Source of the DNA: Methylobacter sp. | Lineage (GTDB): Bacteria; Pseudomonadota; Gammaproteobacteria; Methylococcales; Methylomonadaceae | Direction of reading: 5' to 3' | Length of the DNA: 33,281 nt | Assembly: GCA_030655535.1 (NCBI GenBank) | Contig: JAURVK010000040.1 | Coordinates: forward strand, 1-33,281 | In this document: positions 18,173 to 28,690 of the stretch, piece after piece | Numbering within the stretch: the stretch's first letter is position 1 | Layout: every line of letters begins with the position of its first letter | Notes under the pieces: generated by a model | The model's input: the letters and a program-made list of their open reading frames with translations, nothing else | The model's database searches: none | Told to the model about the DNA's origin: nothing | Position numbers and translations under genes: made by a program

Positions 18173-21019
18173 ATGACGATGGATTATAAAAAAACACTGA
18201 ATTTACCCAACACTGCGTTTCCGATGAAAGGCAATCTGGCTCAACGTGAGCCGGAACGTCTGAAAAAATGGAATGAAGCTGACTTGTACCACAAAATCAG
18301 GCAGGAATTTGCCGACAGGCCTAAGTTTGTTCTGCATGACGGACCTCCCTATGCTAATGGCGAAATTCATATCGGCCATGCGGTTAACAAGGTGTTAAAG
18401 GACATCATTGTTAAATCGAAATCGTTAAGCGGTTTCGATGCGCCTTATGTGCCGGGTTGGGACTGTCACGGTTTGCCGATTGAATTGCAGGTGGAGAAGA
18501 AAATCGGTAAAGCGGGGGTTAAAGTTTCTGCTGCCGTGTTCCGTAAAGCTTGCCGCGAATATGCGGGAAAACAGGTCAATATACAAAAAGAGGCCTTTAT
18601 CCGGCTGGGTATTTTAGGCGATTGGGAGCATCCGTATTTAACCATGGATTTTGCCTTTGAAGCCGACATCGTGCGCTCGCTGGGCAAAATCAGCCAAAAC
18701 GGACACATAGTAAAAGGCGCCAAGCCTGTGCACTGGTGTACCGATTGCGGCTCAGCACTGGCCGAGGCGGAAGTCGAGTACGAAGACAAGCATTCGCCTG
18801 CGGTCGATGTGCGTTTTCAGGTCGTCGATGAAGCCGGATTTTTGAGCCGGTGCCATCATGTGCCTGAGCATGAAGGTTTTGGGCCGTTATCGGTGGTCAT
18901 CTGGACAACCACGCCGTGGACGTTGCCGGCAAACCAGGGTGTTGCGTTAAATTCCGAGCTGGAATATGCAGTAGCACAATGCGAAAAAGACGGTAAAAAA
19001 GAGCGTTTGGTCGTTGCCGAAGCGTTGCTTAAGGATACGATGTTGCGTTACGACATCGAAAACTACCATGTCATTGCCTACTGCAAAGGCTCCGAACTGG
19101 AGCATCAATTACTGCAACATCCTTTTTACGACCGGCAGGTGCCGATCATTCTGGGCGAGCATGTCACCACCGAAGCCGGTACCGGCGCGGTGCATACTGC
19201 GCCCGGACACGGCCAGGACGATTATATCGTCGGCTTGAAATACGGTTTGCCGGTCGATAATCCGGTCGGCAATGACGGCGTTTTTCTGCCGAACACCGAA
19301 ATCTTTGCCGGGGAACATGTGTTCAACGCCAATGCTCATGTTTTGGAAGTGTTGGAACAACAAGGCAAATTGGTGCATCACGTCGCGATATTGCACAGCT
19401 ATCCGCATTGCTGGCGGCACAAAACTCCGATTATTTTCCGGGCCACGCCGCAGTGGTTTATTTCGATGAATAAAAACAAGCTGCGCGAGCAGGCTCTTGA
19501 TGAAGTCAAGCGCGTCGCCTGGATTCCCGAATGGGGTCAGGCGCGCATCGAAAGCATGATGGAAGGCCGTCCCGATTGGTGTATTTCCCGTCAGCGCACC
19601 TGGGGCGTGCCGATCACGTTTTTTGTCCATAAAGAAACCGGCGAATTGCATCCGCGCACGGCCGAATTGGTTGAGCAGGTGGCCCAGCGCATCGAACAAC
19701 AAGGCATAGAAGCTTGGTTTGAACTGGAAGCGGCTGAATTGTTGGGCGATGAAGCCGAGCATTACGAAAAAATGTCCGACACGTTGGATGTCTGGTTCGA
19801 CTCCGGCGTTACCCATGCTTGTGTGTTGGACAAAGTAGGGGCGACCGGCCGGTCGCCCCTACACTTTCCGGCCGATTTGTATCTGGAAGGCTCCGACCAA
19901 CATCGCGGTTGGTTTCAATCATCATTACTGACCTCGGTAGCCATGAACGAGGTTGCGCCCTATAAGGCCGTGTTGACGCATGGATTTACCGTCGATGCCG
20001 AAGGTAAAAAGATGTCCAAATCGAAGGGCAATGTGGTCGCGCCGCAATCGGTGATGAAGAATCTGGGCGCCGATGTGTTGCGTTTATGGGTTGCAGCGAC
20101 CGATTATCGAGGCGAGATGACCGTGTCGGATGAAATTCTTAATCGCACCTCGGATGGCTACCGGCGCCTCCGGAATACCGCGCGCTTTTTGCTGTCCAAC
20201 CTGGACGATTTCGACCCGGCGCAACATGCGGTCGAAGATAAGGATTTGCTGGCGTTGGATCGCTGGGTTGTGGATAGGGCATACACCTTGCAGGAAGAAG
20301 TCAAAACCGCCTACGATACTTATCAATTTCAGCATATCTACCAGAAAGTGCATCATTTTTGCGTGATTGATCTGGGCGGGTTTTATCTGGATATCATTAA
20401 GGATAGGCAATACACCGCAAAAACCGACGGTTTGGCGCGGCGTTCGGCGCAAACGGCTATGTATCATGTGCTTGAAGCCCTGACTCGCTGGCTGGCGCCG
20501 ATCATCAGTTATACCGCCGATGAAATCTGGCAATATCTGCCGGGTGAGCGTAGCGAGTCGGTGTTTTTGGAAACCTGGTATCAGGGCTTGGTCAAACTGG
20601 ACGACGATACCGTTTTGAATCGCGAGTTCTGGCAAAAAATTATGGCCGTTCGGGCCGCTGTCGGCAAGGAACTGGAAAAGAGCCGAGCCAAAGGCGATAT
20701 AGGTTCATCGCTGAATGCGGAGCTCGAACTGTATTGTAATGCCGAGTATTTTGATGTTTTAAGCCGGTTGGCTAGCGAACTGCATTTTATCTTTATTGTG
20801 TCCAATGCCTCGGTCATGGCAGAACACGATGCCTCGGCAGAAGCCATTCAGACGGAAATTGAAGGCATTAAATTAAAAGTTGTCGTTTCCGGGCATGAAA
20901 AATGTGTGCGTTGCTGGCATCAGCAAGCTGACGTGGGCATAGCGGCAGAACACCCCGAGCTGTGTGGCCGTTGCGTGGAAAACGTAGCGGGTGATGGCGA
21001 AATCCGACACTATGCGTGA
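18173..21019 (+). CDS. ileS: Isoleucyl-tRNA synthetase
   Basis: [52 protein letters not shown] (HIGH), [25 protein letters not shown] (KMSKS) and a C-terminal CVRCWHQ...CGRCVEN zinc site. Start placed at 18173. Confidence 0.97.
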   Translation: MTMDYKKTLNLPNTAFPMKGNLAQREPERLKKWNEADLYHKIRQEFADRPKFVLHDGPPYANGEIHIGHAVNKVLKDIIVKSKSLSGFDAPYVPGWDCHGLPIELQVEKKIGKAGVKVSAAVFRKACREYAGKQVNIQKEAFIRLGILGDWEHPYLTMDFAFEADIVRSLGKISQNGHIVKGAKPVHWCTDCGSALAEAEVEYEDKHSPAVDVRFQVVDEAGFLSRCHHVPEHEGFGPLSVVIWTTTPWTLPANQGVALNSELEYAVAQCEKDGKKERLVVAEALLKDTMLRYDIENYHVIAYCKGSELEHQLLQHPFYDRQVPIILGEHVTTEAGTGAVHTAPGHGQDDYIVGLKYGLPVDNPVGNDGVFLPNTEIFAGEHVFNANAHVLEVLEQQGKLVHHVAILHSYPHCWRHKTPIIFRATPQWFISMNKNKLREQALDEVKRVAWIPEWGQARIESMMEGRPDWCISRQRTWGVPITFFVHKETGELHPRTAELVEQVAQRIEQQGIEAWFELEAAELLGDEAEHYEKMSDTLDVWFDSGVTHACVLDKVGATGRSPLHFPADLYLEGSDQHRGWFQSSLLTSVAMNEVAPYKAVLTHGFTVDAEGKKMSKSKGNVVAPQSVMKNLGADVLRLWVAATDYRGEMTVSDEILNRTSDGYRRLRNTARFLLSNLDDFDPAQHAVEDKDLLALDRWVVDRAYTLQEEVKTAYDTYQFQHIYQKVHHFCVIDLGGFYLDIIKDRQYTAKTDGLARRSAQTAMYHVLEALTRWLAPIISYTADEIWQYLPGERSESVFLETWYQGLVKLDDDTVLNREFWQKIMAVRAAVGKELEKSRAKGDIGSSLNAELELYCNAEYFDVLSRLASELHFIFIVSNASVMAEHDASAEAIQTEIEGIKLKVVVSGHEKCVRCWHQQADVGIAAEHPELCGRCVENVAGDGEIRHYA
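19835..19862. repeat. Perfect 28-bp palindrome inside ileS
   Basis: GTAGGGGCGACCGG/CCGGTCGCCCCTAC, read in frame within [29 protein letters not shown]. Confidence 0.95.
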
Positions 21020-21503
21020 TGTCGTTATGGTGAAATGGTTATGGCTGTCATTGCTGGCGGTAATTCTGGATCAAGGCAGCAAGCTTGCCATAGCGAGTTC
21101 TATGCAGCTTTATGAGTCGATCCAGATTATGCCGTTTTTTAAGCTGACTTATGTACACAATACCGGTGCGGCGTTCAGTTTCTTAAGCGAAGCCGGGGGC
21201 TGGCAACGCTGGTTTTTTGCCGGATTGGCTTTGGCGGTCAGTGTGGTGATAACGGTTTGGCTGACCCGGTTGAAAAGGCACGAAACCCTGCTGGCAGTGG
21301 CTTTGGCGCTGGTTTTGGGGGGAGCTGTCGGTAATTTGATTGATCGGCTGGCTTACGGCTATGTGATCGACTTTCTTGATGTATATTACGAATCCTGGCA
21401 CTGGCCTGCTTTTAATGTCGCAGATTCCGCCATTACCTTGGGAGTGATTTTAATGCTGGCGGAGTCATTCGGTTTAGTGCATCCGAAAGAGCCGGATTTA
21501 TAA
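21012..21503 (+). CDS. lspA: Lipoprotein signal peptidase (signal peptidase II)
   Basis: [60 protein letters not shown] (catalytic NxxD and FNxAD). The exact start is ambiguous (20991, 21012 or 21027). Confidence 0.95.
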   Translation: MRDVVMVKWLWLSLLAVILDQGSKLAIASSMQLYESIQIMPFFKLTYVHNTGAAFSFLSEAGGWQRWFFAGLALAVSVVITVWLTRLKRHETLLAVALALVLGGAVGNLIDRLAYGYVIDFLDVYYESWHWPAFNVADSAITLGVILMLAESFGLVHPKEPDL

Positions 21504-21506
21504 TAG

Positions 21507-21615
21507 AACGCGGATGACGCGGATTTGACAGATTTACACGGATTTTAAGGGATAACGAAGTTTTTACTCATGTGTTTATCAGCGTGGATCCGCCTAATCC
21601 GTGTCATCTGCGTTC
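21507..21615. repeat. Intergenic repeat with terminal inverted repeats, copy 1
   Basis: GAACGCGGATGACGCGGATT ... AATCCGTGTCATCTGCGTTC near-perfect inverted ends. The edges TATAATAGAACGC and GCGTTCCATTTTTC recur at 28426-28670. Confidence 0.75.
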
Positions 21616-21626
21616 CATTTTTCCGG

Positions 21627-22169
21627 TTACTTCAACAGTCCTAAAAGTCTTTGCCAGTCAAACGATGCGCCCGGATCGGTTTTTCGTCCAGGCGCAATAT
21701 CACTATGCCCGATAATGCGTTGTGCCGATAGCTTGGGATAAGCTTCAAGTAAGGCCTGAATCACTGCGGCGAGTTGCCGGTATTGCTGATCGGTATAATC
21801 GACAAATTCGGTGCCTTCAAGTTCTATGCCGATAGAAAAATCATTACACCGTTCCCGACCCTTAAATGCCGAATTGCCGGCATGCCAAGCGCGCTTATCG
21901 AATGGCACGTACTGAACACAACTTCCATCGCGCTTAATCAGTAAATGTGCCGATACGGTAAATTGATAAACGACCTTGAAATAGGGGTGTTGATCAGGAT
22001 CAAGCTGATTGCAAAACAGCTGGTCTATATAATGATTGCCAAATTCGCCGGGCGGAAGACTGATGCAGTGGATAACCAGTAATGAAATATCCTCCGGGTC
22101 GGGGCGGTCATCAGCGTTGGGTGTAGGGATTCGGCTAATGTCAGTTAACCAGTGTTGGTCTATTTTCAT
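21627..22169 (-). CDS. ampD: 1,6-anhydro-N-acetylmuramyl-L-alanine amidase AmpD
   Basis: LLVIHCISLPPGEFG, VSAHLLIKRDG, RAWHAGNSAFKGRERCNDFSIGIELEGT and RIIGHSDIAPGRKTDPGASFDW. Confidence 0.95.
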   Translation of the reverse strand: MKIDQHWLTDISRIPTPNADDRPDPEDISLLVIHCISLPPGEFGNHYIDQLFCNQLDPDQHPYFKVVYQFTVSAHLLIKRDGSCVQYVPFDKRAWHAGNSAFKGRERCNDFSIGIELEGTEFVDYTDQQYRQLAAVIQALLEAYPKLSAQRIIGHSDIAPGRKTDPGASFDWQRLLGLLK

Positions 22170-22259
22170 GGGCTAGGCAAAGAAGTAAAAACGGAAACAA
22201 AGCACAGTATTTAGGCTGGATACGCATATTATTAGTCAAAACACGATGGGGGTACGGCT

Positions 22260-24404
22260 ATGATTAATTTATCTTTAATTGACAGCAGATATATTACTAT
22301 GGGTAACCGGCAGCAACTAAATTCAGGTTTGGATAAAGTGAAAAAGACTACGATTTTAAGCAAAGTTACGCTGATTTTTTTTCAGTATTTTGAGCAAGCG
22401 GTCGATGATTGCTGTATGCGTATCGATGTTGAATTCGGCTTGCAGTTAGGTAAAAATAGCGAAAAAACGAACAAAGAGCAGTATATAAAATTGCTGGAAT
22501 ATCTTCGTTCAGTTCGCAGAGACATTAAACAAGATTATTTGCTAAAAGTTAATGAGTTTTTCGACGACAGTGATCGGAAATCTGCAAAAAACCAGAAAGC
22601 GCAATTAGATTTTTCTAATGTCTCGCTAATCAGTGGCGATGCGGTAAAAGAAGACTATGCGGTTACTGCAATTATCCGGCAGTGTGAGCATTCATTTTAT
22701 GAAGAACTGACTAGCCTTAATAAGCTGATGGCAATTCAGCCGGGAAAACAAACGATTGCCGACAGTCAAAATTCGATATTTCCGGAAAAATTGGTTCGAG
22801 CTTTAGTCGAGGCGGTTAAGCCGCTGAAATTAAATGTAGATGGCCGGATTGCGTTATATAAAACATTTGAAGTTACTGTCTTTAGTCAGTTGGGATTTAT
22901 TTATCGTGAACTGATTAAACAGTGTGAAGCTGATGTGATCCCAGAGATAGTGGCGGCAGAGCAGTATAGCGGTGTCCCGATGCCTGCGCCTTTGTACGTA
23001 GTAGGCGAGATCAAGGAAAACGCCAAACCTGCTTCCGAGAGCGCTGAGCAGATCAGTGCTGAGTTTGCCCTGTTACAGGAAAAACTGGAGCTATGGCGAT
23101 GGGCTCATTTCCCTTCTGCTTACGATTCAATTTCAGTTGCCGGGCATACGTTTTATGAGCACTTTGAAATAAAATATGCCTTGCAAGTGCTTCAGCAGTT
23201 TAATGATGACTTAGATCCGGGTGAAAAGAAGCAGCCGTTAAAATGGCAAGTCCTTAAAAAACTGAAGGAACTGAGTTTTAGTGTTGATGTCAAAATATTG
23301 GCCAAACAGGATGAGGATGTACTGGATTTGGTGGCTTTGATTTTTAGCGAAATAAAGCAAGATGAGTCGCTTCAAGGAGATGTGAAAACCGCTATTTTAC
23401 AGCTGGAAATTCCTTTTTCAGTGGCCTCTTTAGGACGATACGGTATTTTTTTCAATCCGCAAAATCCGGTTAGGCAGTTACTCGATGATGTGTTTGCGGC
23501 CGGTATGTTTTTAAATACGGATGAGCATGATGACCGGCTAATTCAACAGCGTATCGTCAGCGCAGTTAAAAAAATAACCCAGGATAGCGGTTTCGAACTT
23601 TCCGGTTGGACGGCAGAAGCGAGTGAGTTTTCGCTCTATCTGAGCAAACAAAAGCAGCGTAGTCAGAATCTCGAAGAGAATGCCAAGCGGTTGATGATGA
23701 ATGAACAGGCATTGAAGGCGAGCAGAAAAATTGTCGCTATAGCTATTGAAAACAGCTTGATGGGTAAAACGGTGCCGACAGTAATATTCGAGTTTCTGCA
23801 TAATGTTTGGTCGGATGTGTTGCTAGATGCCTATACGGGTAAAGATGAGTTGCCGGAGCAGTGGGAAAAAACGGTGCAGGCTATGGATGAGCTGATTGTA
23901 AGCGTCATGCCTCCGGCAGATGACCATCAAAGAAAACAGATATTAAAATTGTTGCCGGGGTTGATTGCAGCATTAAGAAAAGGCTTGAAGCAAATTTCAT
24001 ACGATAAATCTGCACAATCGCGTTTTTTTAAAGATCTTGCCGTATGGCATATTATCTTAATGGATAAAAAAGAAATTAAAAAAACGCTGGATGATGTGGG
24101 TGAGCGACTGATTAAGGACGAGAAAATAAACGTCGTAACGCTAGCAGATGACAGCTCGGAGCAGGCTGAAAATCTTGCGCTGGAAAGCTGGATTACATTC
24201 ACTACAGGATCTGAAAAGCAATGGGGCAAGCTGATTTGGAAAGATGCTGAAAATATGCTGTTTATTGGCAAAAACGGAGCAAAAATGTTTGAAATTCAAA
24301 TGGACGAGTTGGCAAAGAAACTGCGACTAGGGTTGGCCGCTATTATTAAGGTTGATGAAAGAACGATCACCGAACGAGTGCTTTCAAAATTGATGGGCTT
24401 ATGA
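22260..24404 (+). CDS. DUF1631 family protein
   Basis: 714-aa ORF whose overall pattern resembles DUF1631 (N-terminal helical region, C-terminal WITFTTGSEKQWGKLIWKDAENMLFIGKNGAKMFEIQMDELAKKLRLG). It may start at an internal Met (for example 22299). Confidence 0.65.
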   Translation: MINLSLIDSRYITMGNRQQLNSGLDKVKKTTILSKVTLIFFQYFEQAVDDCCMRIDVEFGLQLGKNSEKTNKEQYIKLLEYLRSVRRDIKQDYLLKVNEFFDDSDRKSAKNQKAQLDFSNVSLISGDAVKEDYAVTAIIRQCEHSFYEELTSLNKLMAIQPGKQTIADSQNSIFPEKLVRALVEAVKPLKLNVDGRIALYKTFEVTVFSQLGFIYRELIKQCEADVIPEIVAAEQYSGVPMPAPLYVVGEIKENAKPASESAEQISAEFALLQEKLELWRWAHFPSAYDSISVAGHTFYEHFEIKYALQVLQQFNDDLDPGEKKQPLKWQVLKKLKELSFSVDVKILAKQDEDVLDLVALIFSEIKQDESLQGDVKTAILQLEIPFSVASLGRYGIFFNPQNPVRQLLDDVFAAGMFLNTDEHDDRLIQQRIVSAVKKITQDSGFELSGWTAEASEFSLYLSKQKQRSQNLEENAKRLMMNEQALKASRKIVAIAIENSLMGKTVPTVIFEFLHNVWSDVLLDAYTGKDELPEQWEKTVQAMDELIVSVMPPADDHQRKQILKLLPGLIAALRKGLKQISYDKSAQSRFFKDLAVWHIILMDKKEIKKTLDDVGERLIKDEKINVVTLADDSSEQAENLALESWITFTTGSEKQWGKLIWKDAENMLFIGKNGAKMFEIQMDELAKKLRLGLAAIIKVDERTITERVLSKLMGL

Positions 24405-25231
24405 CAGAACAATTGAACAGGGTAGAAATAAATCCCTTCCTCGAAGAAGACCTCGGTTCCGGCGATATAACCGCCGCCATTATTCCTGAAGCCATGACGG
24501 CCGAAGCTGAAGTGATTACCCGGGAAGACATGGTGCTCTGCGGTCGGGCCTGGTTTGATGCGGTATTTAAATCTTTGGATGTCGGCGTTAATATCAACTG
24601 GTTAGCGGCTGAAGGCGAAGCGGTCGGTAAAGATACGGTTTTATGTAAACTCAATGGTTCGGCTAGAGGATTGCTGACGGGTGAGCGCACTGCATTGAAT
24701 TTGCTGCAAACCTTGTCGGCAACAGCAACGGTTGCCAGGCAATATGCCGATGTGGTTTTCGGTACGGGCTGTAAAGTACTGGATACCCGAAAAACCATTC
24801 CGGGCCTGAGAAATGCGCAAAAATATGCGGTAGCTTGTGGCGGTTGTTATAACCATCGGATCGGCTTGTATGACGGGGTTTTGATCAAGGAAAATCATAT
24901 CATAGCGGCAGGTTCCATTGCTCAGGCAATCCGGTCGGCGCGTGAACTGAGTTCGGTTCCTGTGGAAGTAGAGGTCGAATCCATGCAGGAATTTTTAGAG
25001 GCTGTCGAGGCCAAGCCTGACCGGATCATGCTGGACAATTTCAGTCTGGAAGATATGGCGGCAGCAGTAAAATTAAACTCCGGAGCCATAGAGCTTGAAG
25101 CTTCCGGCAATATCGGCCTGGACAATATCAGGGCAATTGCCCAGACAGGCGTCGATTTTATTTCCATCGGCGCATTAACCAAGCATGTCCGTGCGGTCGA
25201 TTTATCGATGCGTATTAAGCTGGTGCATTAA
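24401..25231 (+). CDS. nadC: Nicotinate-nucleotide pyrophosphorylase (quinolinate phosphoribosyltransferase)
   Basis: EEDLGSGDITAAIIP, LTGERTALNLLQTLSATAT, VLDTRKTIPGLRNAQKYAVACGGCYNHRIGLYDGVLIKENHI, VEVEVES, IELEASGNI. ATGA start/stop overlap with the upstream gene. Confidence 0.97.
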   Translation: MTEQLNRVEINPFLEEDLGSGDITAAIIPEAMTAEAEVITREDMVLCGRAWFDAVFKSLDVGVNINWLAAEGEAVGKDTVLCKLNGSARGLLTGERTALNLLQTLSATATVARQYADVVFGTGCKVLDTRKTIPGLRNAQKYAVACGGCYNHRIGLYDGVLIKENHIIAAGSIAQAIRSARELSSVPVEVEVESMQEFLEAVEAKPDRIMLDNFSLEDMAAAVKLNSGAIELEASGNIGLDNIRAIAQTGVDFISIGALTKHVRAVDLSMRIKLVH

Positions 25232-25232
25232 C

Positions 25233-25712
25233 ATGATTGAACATGCGGAGGCATTGCTTAAACAGATCAGTCACGGCGTCTATGTGATCGGCGTCGGTGT
25301 TGGCGAGCGTCAAAACGCCTTTACTGCGGCCTGGGTGATGCAGGTGTCTTTCGATCCTTTGTTGCTGGCGATCAGCATTAATCCCGAGCATTATTCTTAT
25401 CAGTTGATGCAGGCTAGCGGCGTTTGTACGGTCAATGTCCTGGGGCAACATCAGTATTCCATAGCGGAACATTTTGGGCGATCCGCTCAGGACAAGATGG
25501 CCGGATTTCAATGGAAGACAGCCGAAACCGGTGCGCCGGTTCTATCCGAAAGCCTTGCCTTCTTCGATTGTCAGGTCAGTCATTATGCCGATGCCGGGGA
25601 CCATAAAATTGCGGTGTGCAAGGTGGTTGCTGCGGCAGCGCTTAATCAGGGGCGGTCATTGTTGTATAGCCAGACCGGCGATATGGACGGCAGCAGAGAA
25701 TTATACGGCTAA
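25233..25712 (+). CDS. Flavin reductase-like (FMN-binding split barrel) protein
   Basis: GVYVIGVGVGERQNAFTAAWVMQVSFDPLLLAISINPEHYS and VLGQHQYSIAEHFG are typical of the flavin reductase-like domain. Start set at 25233, just after nadC. Confidence 0.85.
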   Translation: MIEHAEALLKQISHGVYVIGVGVGERQNAFTAAWVMQVSFDPLLLAISINPEHYSYQLMQASGVCTVNVLGQHQYSIAEHFGRSAQDKMAGFQWKTAETGAPVLSESLAFFDCQVSHYADAGDHKIAVCKVVAAAALNQGRSLLYSQTGDMDGSRELYG

Positions 25713-25715
25713 GAC

Positions 25716-27122
25716 TTAAACCAGCGGAAACATTTTATCGGGATTGAGTATGCCGTTCGGGTCGAATTGGCGCTTAATGTTTCTCATCAGTTCCAAAGAA
25801 TTCGCATCCAGTTCCCTATCGACAAAATCTCTTTTTTCCAGACCTACGCCATGCTCGCCGGACAGCGTTCCGTTAAGCGCCAACACCAAAGAAAAGATTT
25901 CATCCAGACAAGCATGGGCTTTCTTGCCTTGTTCGGGCTGATCAGGATCGAGCAATAAGTTCACATGAATATTGCCATTACCCGCGTGACCAAAATTAAT
26001 AATGGGCAGGTCATATTTTTTTGACAGCTCACCTAGCCCAGCTATCAACGCCGGCATTTCGGTAACCGGAACTACCACATCCTCATTGATTTTTTTCGGA
26101 GCCACCTTGCGTAGCGCCGGTGACAGCGCTTTCCGGGTTTGCCAAAGCGCTTTAACTTCTGCATCGGTCTGAGCCAGTCGGATGTCCAAAAGGCCATCGT
26201 TTTTGGCGGCGGCAGCCACTTTTTCAGCCGCCGTATCCAAACCTTCCCGTTGTCCATCGACCTCGATCATCAGCATCGCGCCTGCATGTTCGGGCAGATC
26301 GGTTTCCGAATACTGCCTGATCATGTTGATCGCATTGCCGTCGATAAATTCCAGCGCACAGGGAATGACCGGCTGCGACATGATTGCGGAAACGGCTTTG
26401 GCCGCATCGAAAACAGAATTGTATATGGCCCTGAGCGTTTTGGTCGCTTCCGGCAGCGGCGTCAGTTTTAACGTGGCCTGGGTAATAATAGCCAACGTTC
26501 CTTCCGAGCCGAGTATCAACCGGGTCAAGTCATAACCGACCACGCCTTTGCTGGTATGAACGCCGACACGGATTTCTTTGCCTGCGCCGGTGACGGCGCG
26601 TAGCCCTAAGGTATTTTCCCTGGGGGTGCCGTATTTTACCGCCCTGGGCCCTGCGGAGTTATAGGCCAGATTGCCGCCGACGCTACAGAATGCCGCGCTG
26701 GTCGGGTCGGGCGGCCAGAAAAAGCCCCTCTCTTTGGCGATATCCTGTACCTGTTGGTTAGTCATGCCCGGTTCCACGATGATGTAGCGGTTATCGGGAG
26801 AAAATTCGATCAGCTTGTTCATGCGTTCCAGCGATACAATCAGTCCGCCTTTCAGCGGGACGGTGGCGCCGGTGGTTCCGGTACCGCGTCCTCTGGCAGT
26901 CAACGCAACCTTGAATCGGTTGCAGGCGTTAACGACACCGACGACTTGTTCATGCGTGGTCGGGAAGACGACGGCTTGAGGCAGCACATGGCGGCGGCTG
27001 TTGTCATAGCCGTAAGTCCAGCAGTCTTCAGGCGCAGTTAACAGGTCGCCGGCGGCAAAAGTTTCAGCCAGCAAGCTTAGGAAATCGGCAGGTAAGGGGG
27101 CAATATTAGTCAATGTATTCAA
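25716..27122 (-). CDS. FAD-binding oxidase, GlcD/D-lactate dehydrogenase type
   Basis: PTTHEQVVGVVNAC, TARGRGTGTTGATVPLKGGLIVSLERMNK, GNLAYNSAGPRAVKYG, NFGHAGNGNIHVNLL and GTLSGEHGVGLEKRDF. Substrate not assignable. Confidence 0.9.
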   Translation of the reverse strand: MNTLTNIAPLPADFLSLLAETFAAGDLLTAPEDCWTYGYDNSRRHVLPQAVVFPTTHEQVVGVVNACNRFKVALTARGRGTGTTGATVPLKGGLIVSLERMNKLIEFSPDNRYIIVEPGMTNQQVQDIAKERGFFWPPDPTSAAFCSVGGNLAYNSAGPRAVKYGTPRENTLGLRAVTGAGKEIRVGVHTSKGVVGYDLTRLILGSEGTLAIITQATLKLTPLPEATKTLRAIYNSVFDAAKAVSAIMSQPVIPCALEFIDGNAINMIRQYSETDLPEHAGAMLMIEVDGQREGLDTAAEKVAAAAKNDGLLDIRLAQTDAEVKALWQTRKALSPALRKVAPKKINEDVVVPVTEMPALIAGLGELSKKYDLPIINFGHAGNGNIHVNLLLDPDQPEQGKKAHACLDEIFSLVLALNGTLSGEHGVGLEKRDFVDRELDANSLELMRNIKRQFDPNGILNPDKMFPLV

Positions 27123-27678
27123 AAACCGTAATGATTTGATTTATATCGGATTGGTGTCGGGTCGCTTCGATGGCCGCAGCGCCTTCGGTTCTATGCACCA
27201 GGCCCATCAGATAAACCGTGTTTTTTTCGGTAACGACTTTGACCCAGGAAGCATCGAACTCAGGTATTTGAGTGAGTGCGGTTTTTACTCTGCCGGTAAT
27301 CAACACGTCACTGGCACGGAAGTTATAAGGGCTGGGGTTAGCGATAATCAGCTTGTTGTGCACCAGTTTTACGTTGGGAATGACGCGAACGATGTTGATA
27401 ATCCTGTCGCGAAATTCTTCTTTGGGCGTCTCGCCGGTGACCAGTACCGCGCCGTTATAGGCGGTAATATTAAAGTGACATTTTTCGCGCAAGTCGTAAT
27501 AGGCGTTCAGTTGGGCACCGGCATGATCTTCAATAGTTTCATCGGCCAAAATGGCATCGCGTGTGCGACGGTCATTTAATAATGACAAGCCGGTTATTTC
27601 CGCACCGCCCGCCGCAATCGTCGAACAGCCGGAAATAAAAAAGCTATGCACCAGAAGCAATAATAAAAGCTTTTTCAT
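27106..27678 (-). CDS. dolP: BON-domain outer-membrane lipoprotein (DolP/YraP-like)
   Basis: Lipobox FISGCST, two BON-like segments (AYNGAVLVTGETPKEEFRDRI and TEKNTVYLMGLVHRTEG), and synteny with diaA. Confidence 0.88.
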   Translation of the reverse strand: MKKLLLLLLVHSFFISGCSTIAAGGAEITGLSLLNDRRTRDAILADETIEDHAGAQLNAYYDLREKCHFNITAYNGAVLVTGETPKEEFRDRIINIVRVIPNVKLVHNKLIIANPSPYNFRASDVLITGRVKTALTQIPEFDASWVKVVTEKNTVYLMGLVHRTEGAAAIEATRHQSDINQIITVFEYID

Positions 27679-27681
27679 GGT

Positions 27682-28269
27682 CTATCCGCCAAATAATTGA
27701 TGGTCGATTAAGTCGCACAAGCAGTGGGTAATCATTGCATGTACTTCCTGAATATATATGCCGGAATTTGACGGTACGCGAATTTCTATGTCGGTTTCAT
27801 GGAGTAATGGAGCAATCATGCCGCCATTATTGCCGGTCAGCGCGATGACGGTGATGTCTTTATCGTGAGCGGTGCTAATGGCTTTGGCGATATTGGCCGA
27901 ATTGTTGCCGTCGGTGTAAGCGACCAATATATCGCCGCTTTGCGCTAAGGCCCTGAGCTGTTTGGCGAAAATGTCATCAAAATGATAGTCATTGGCTATC
28001 GCGGTGATCGTAGCGGTGTCGGTGGTTAAGGCAATGGCGGGTAACGACGGCCGATCGCGTTCGTATTGGTTAAGCATGGCCGATGACAGCAACTGGGCGA
28101 CGGCCGCCGAACGGCCATTGCCGCAAGTGACTATTTTCTTATCATTCAGCAAGGTGGCGACCAGCCGTTGCGAGGCAAACTCGATGAGATCAGAGAGGTT
28201 GGCGAGCGTATCCTGTTGGGTCTGAATACTGTTGGTGAAATGGTTGATTATGCGATTTTGTAAGCTCAT
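27682..28269 (-). CDS. diaA: SIS-domain protein DiaA / phosphoheptose isomerase-like
   Basis: KKIVTCGNGRSAAVAQLLSSAMLNQYERDRPSLPAIALTTD and YIQEVHAMITHCLCDLIDHQLF; position in the lpoA-yraN-diaA-dolP order. Confidence 0.88.
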   Translation of the reverse strand: MSLQNRIINHFTNSIQTQQDTLANLSDLIEFASQRLVATLLNDKKIVTCGNGRSAAVAQLLSSAMLNQYERDRPSLPAIALTTDTATITAIANDYHFDDIFAKQLRALAQSGDILVAYTDGNNSANIAKAISTAHDKDITVIALTGNNGGMIAPLLHETDIEIRVPSNSGIYIQEVHAMITHCLCDLIDHQLFGG

Positions 28270-28404
28270 GCCAAGGGATTATAAAGACTATCGTACCAGC
28301 CTGCGACAGTTTTTAAGATTAGCAGCTTGGCATCTCTTTGAATATTTCCGTGCTTTTCGTGGATCAATTGCCGTTTTTAGCTTGAAGGTTTTACGCGATT
28401 AAAA

Positions 28405-28688
28405 GTAACTACTCAGCCATTAATATAATAGAACGCAGATGCAGCTTCCGCTCCTGCTCACGCTAAGCACCTACATAATCCACATGGATGTGGCGAATGC
28501 CGATATTGCATAACGCCATGGATGGCGTGTAGTAGAGTCATGCAGGAGCAATTACCGAGGAGCAAATATCTGTCCCTGTAGGCGACGCTGATCATTAAGA
28601 TCAAATAAGATTTTTTTCGAGTTATCCGTGTTTATCATAATTTATCAGCGTCATTTGCGTTCCATTTTTCTAACTGCTGAGTAGTTAC
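28405..28688. mobile_element. MITE-like nonautonomous element, 284 bp
   Basis: Perfect 13-bp terminal inverted repeats GTAACTACTCAGC (28405-28417) and GCTGAGTAGTTAC (28676-28688), flanked by GATTAAAA direct repeats (28397-28404 and 28689-28696). No coding capacity. Contains an inner repeat similar to 21507-21615. Confidence 0.8.
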
Positions 28689-28690
28689 GA

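Noticed and set aside
19109-19816. 235-aa minus-strand ORF inside ileS (also 20084-20635)
   Set aside because: Antisense shadows of the GC-rich ileS coding frame, with no recognisable domains.
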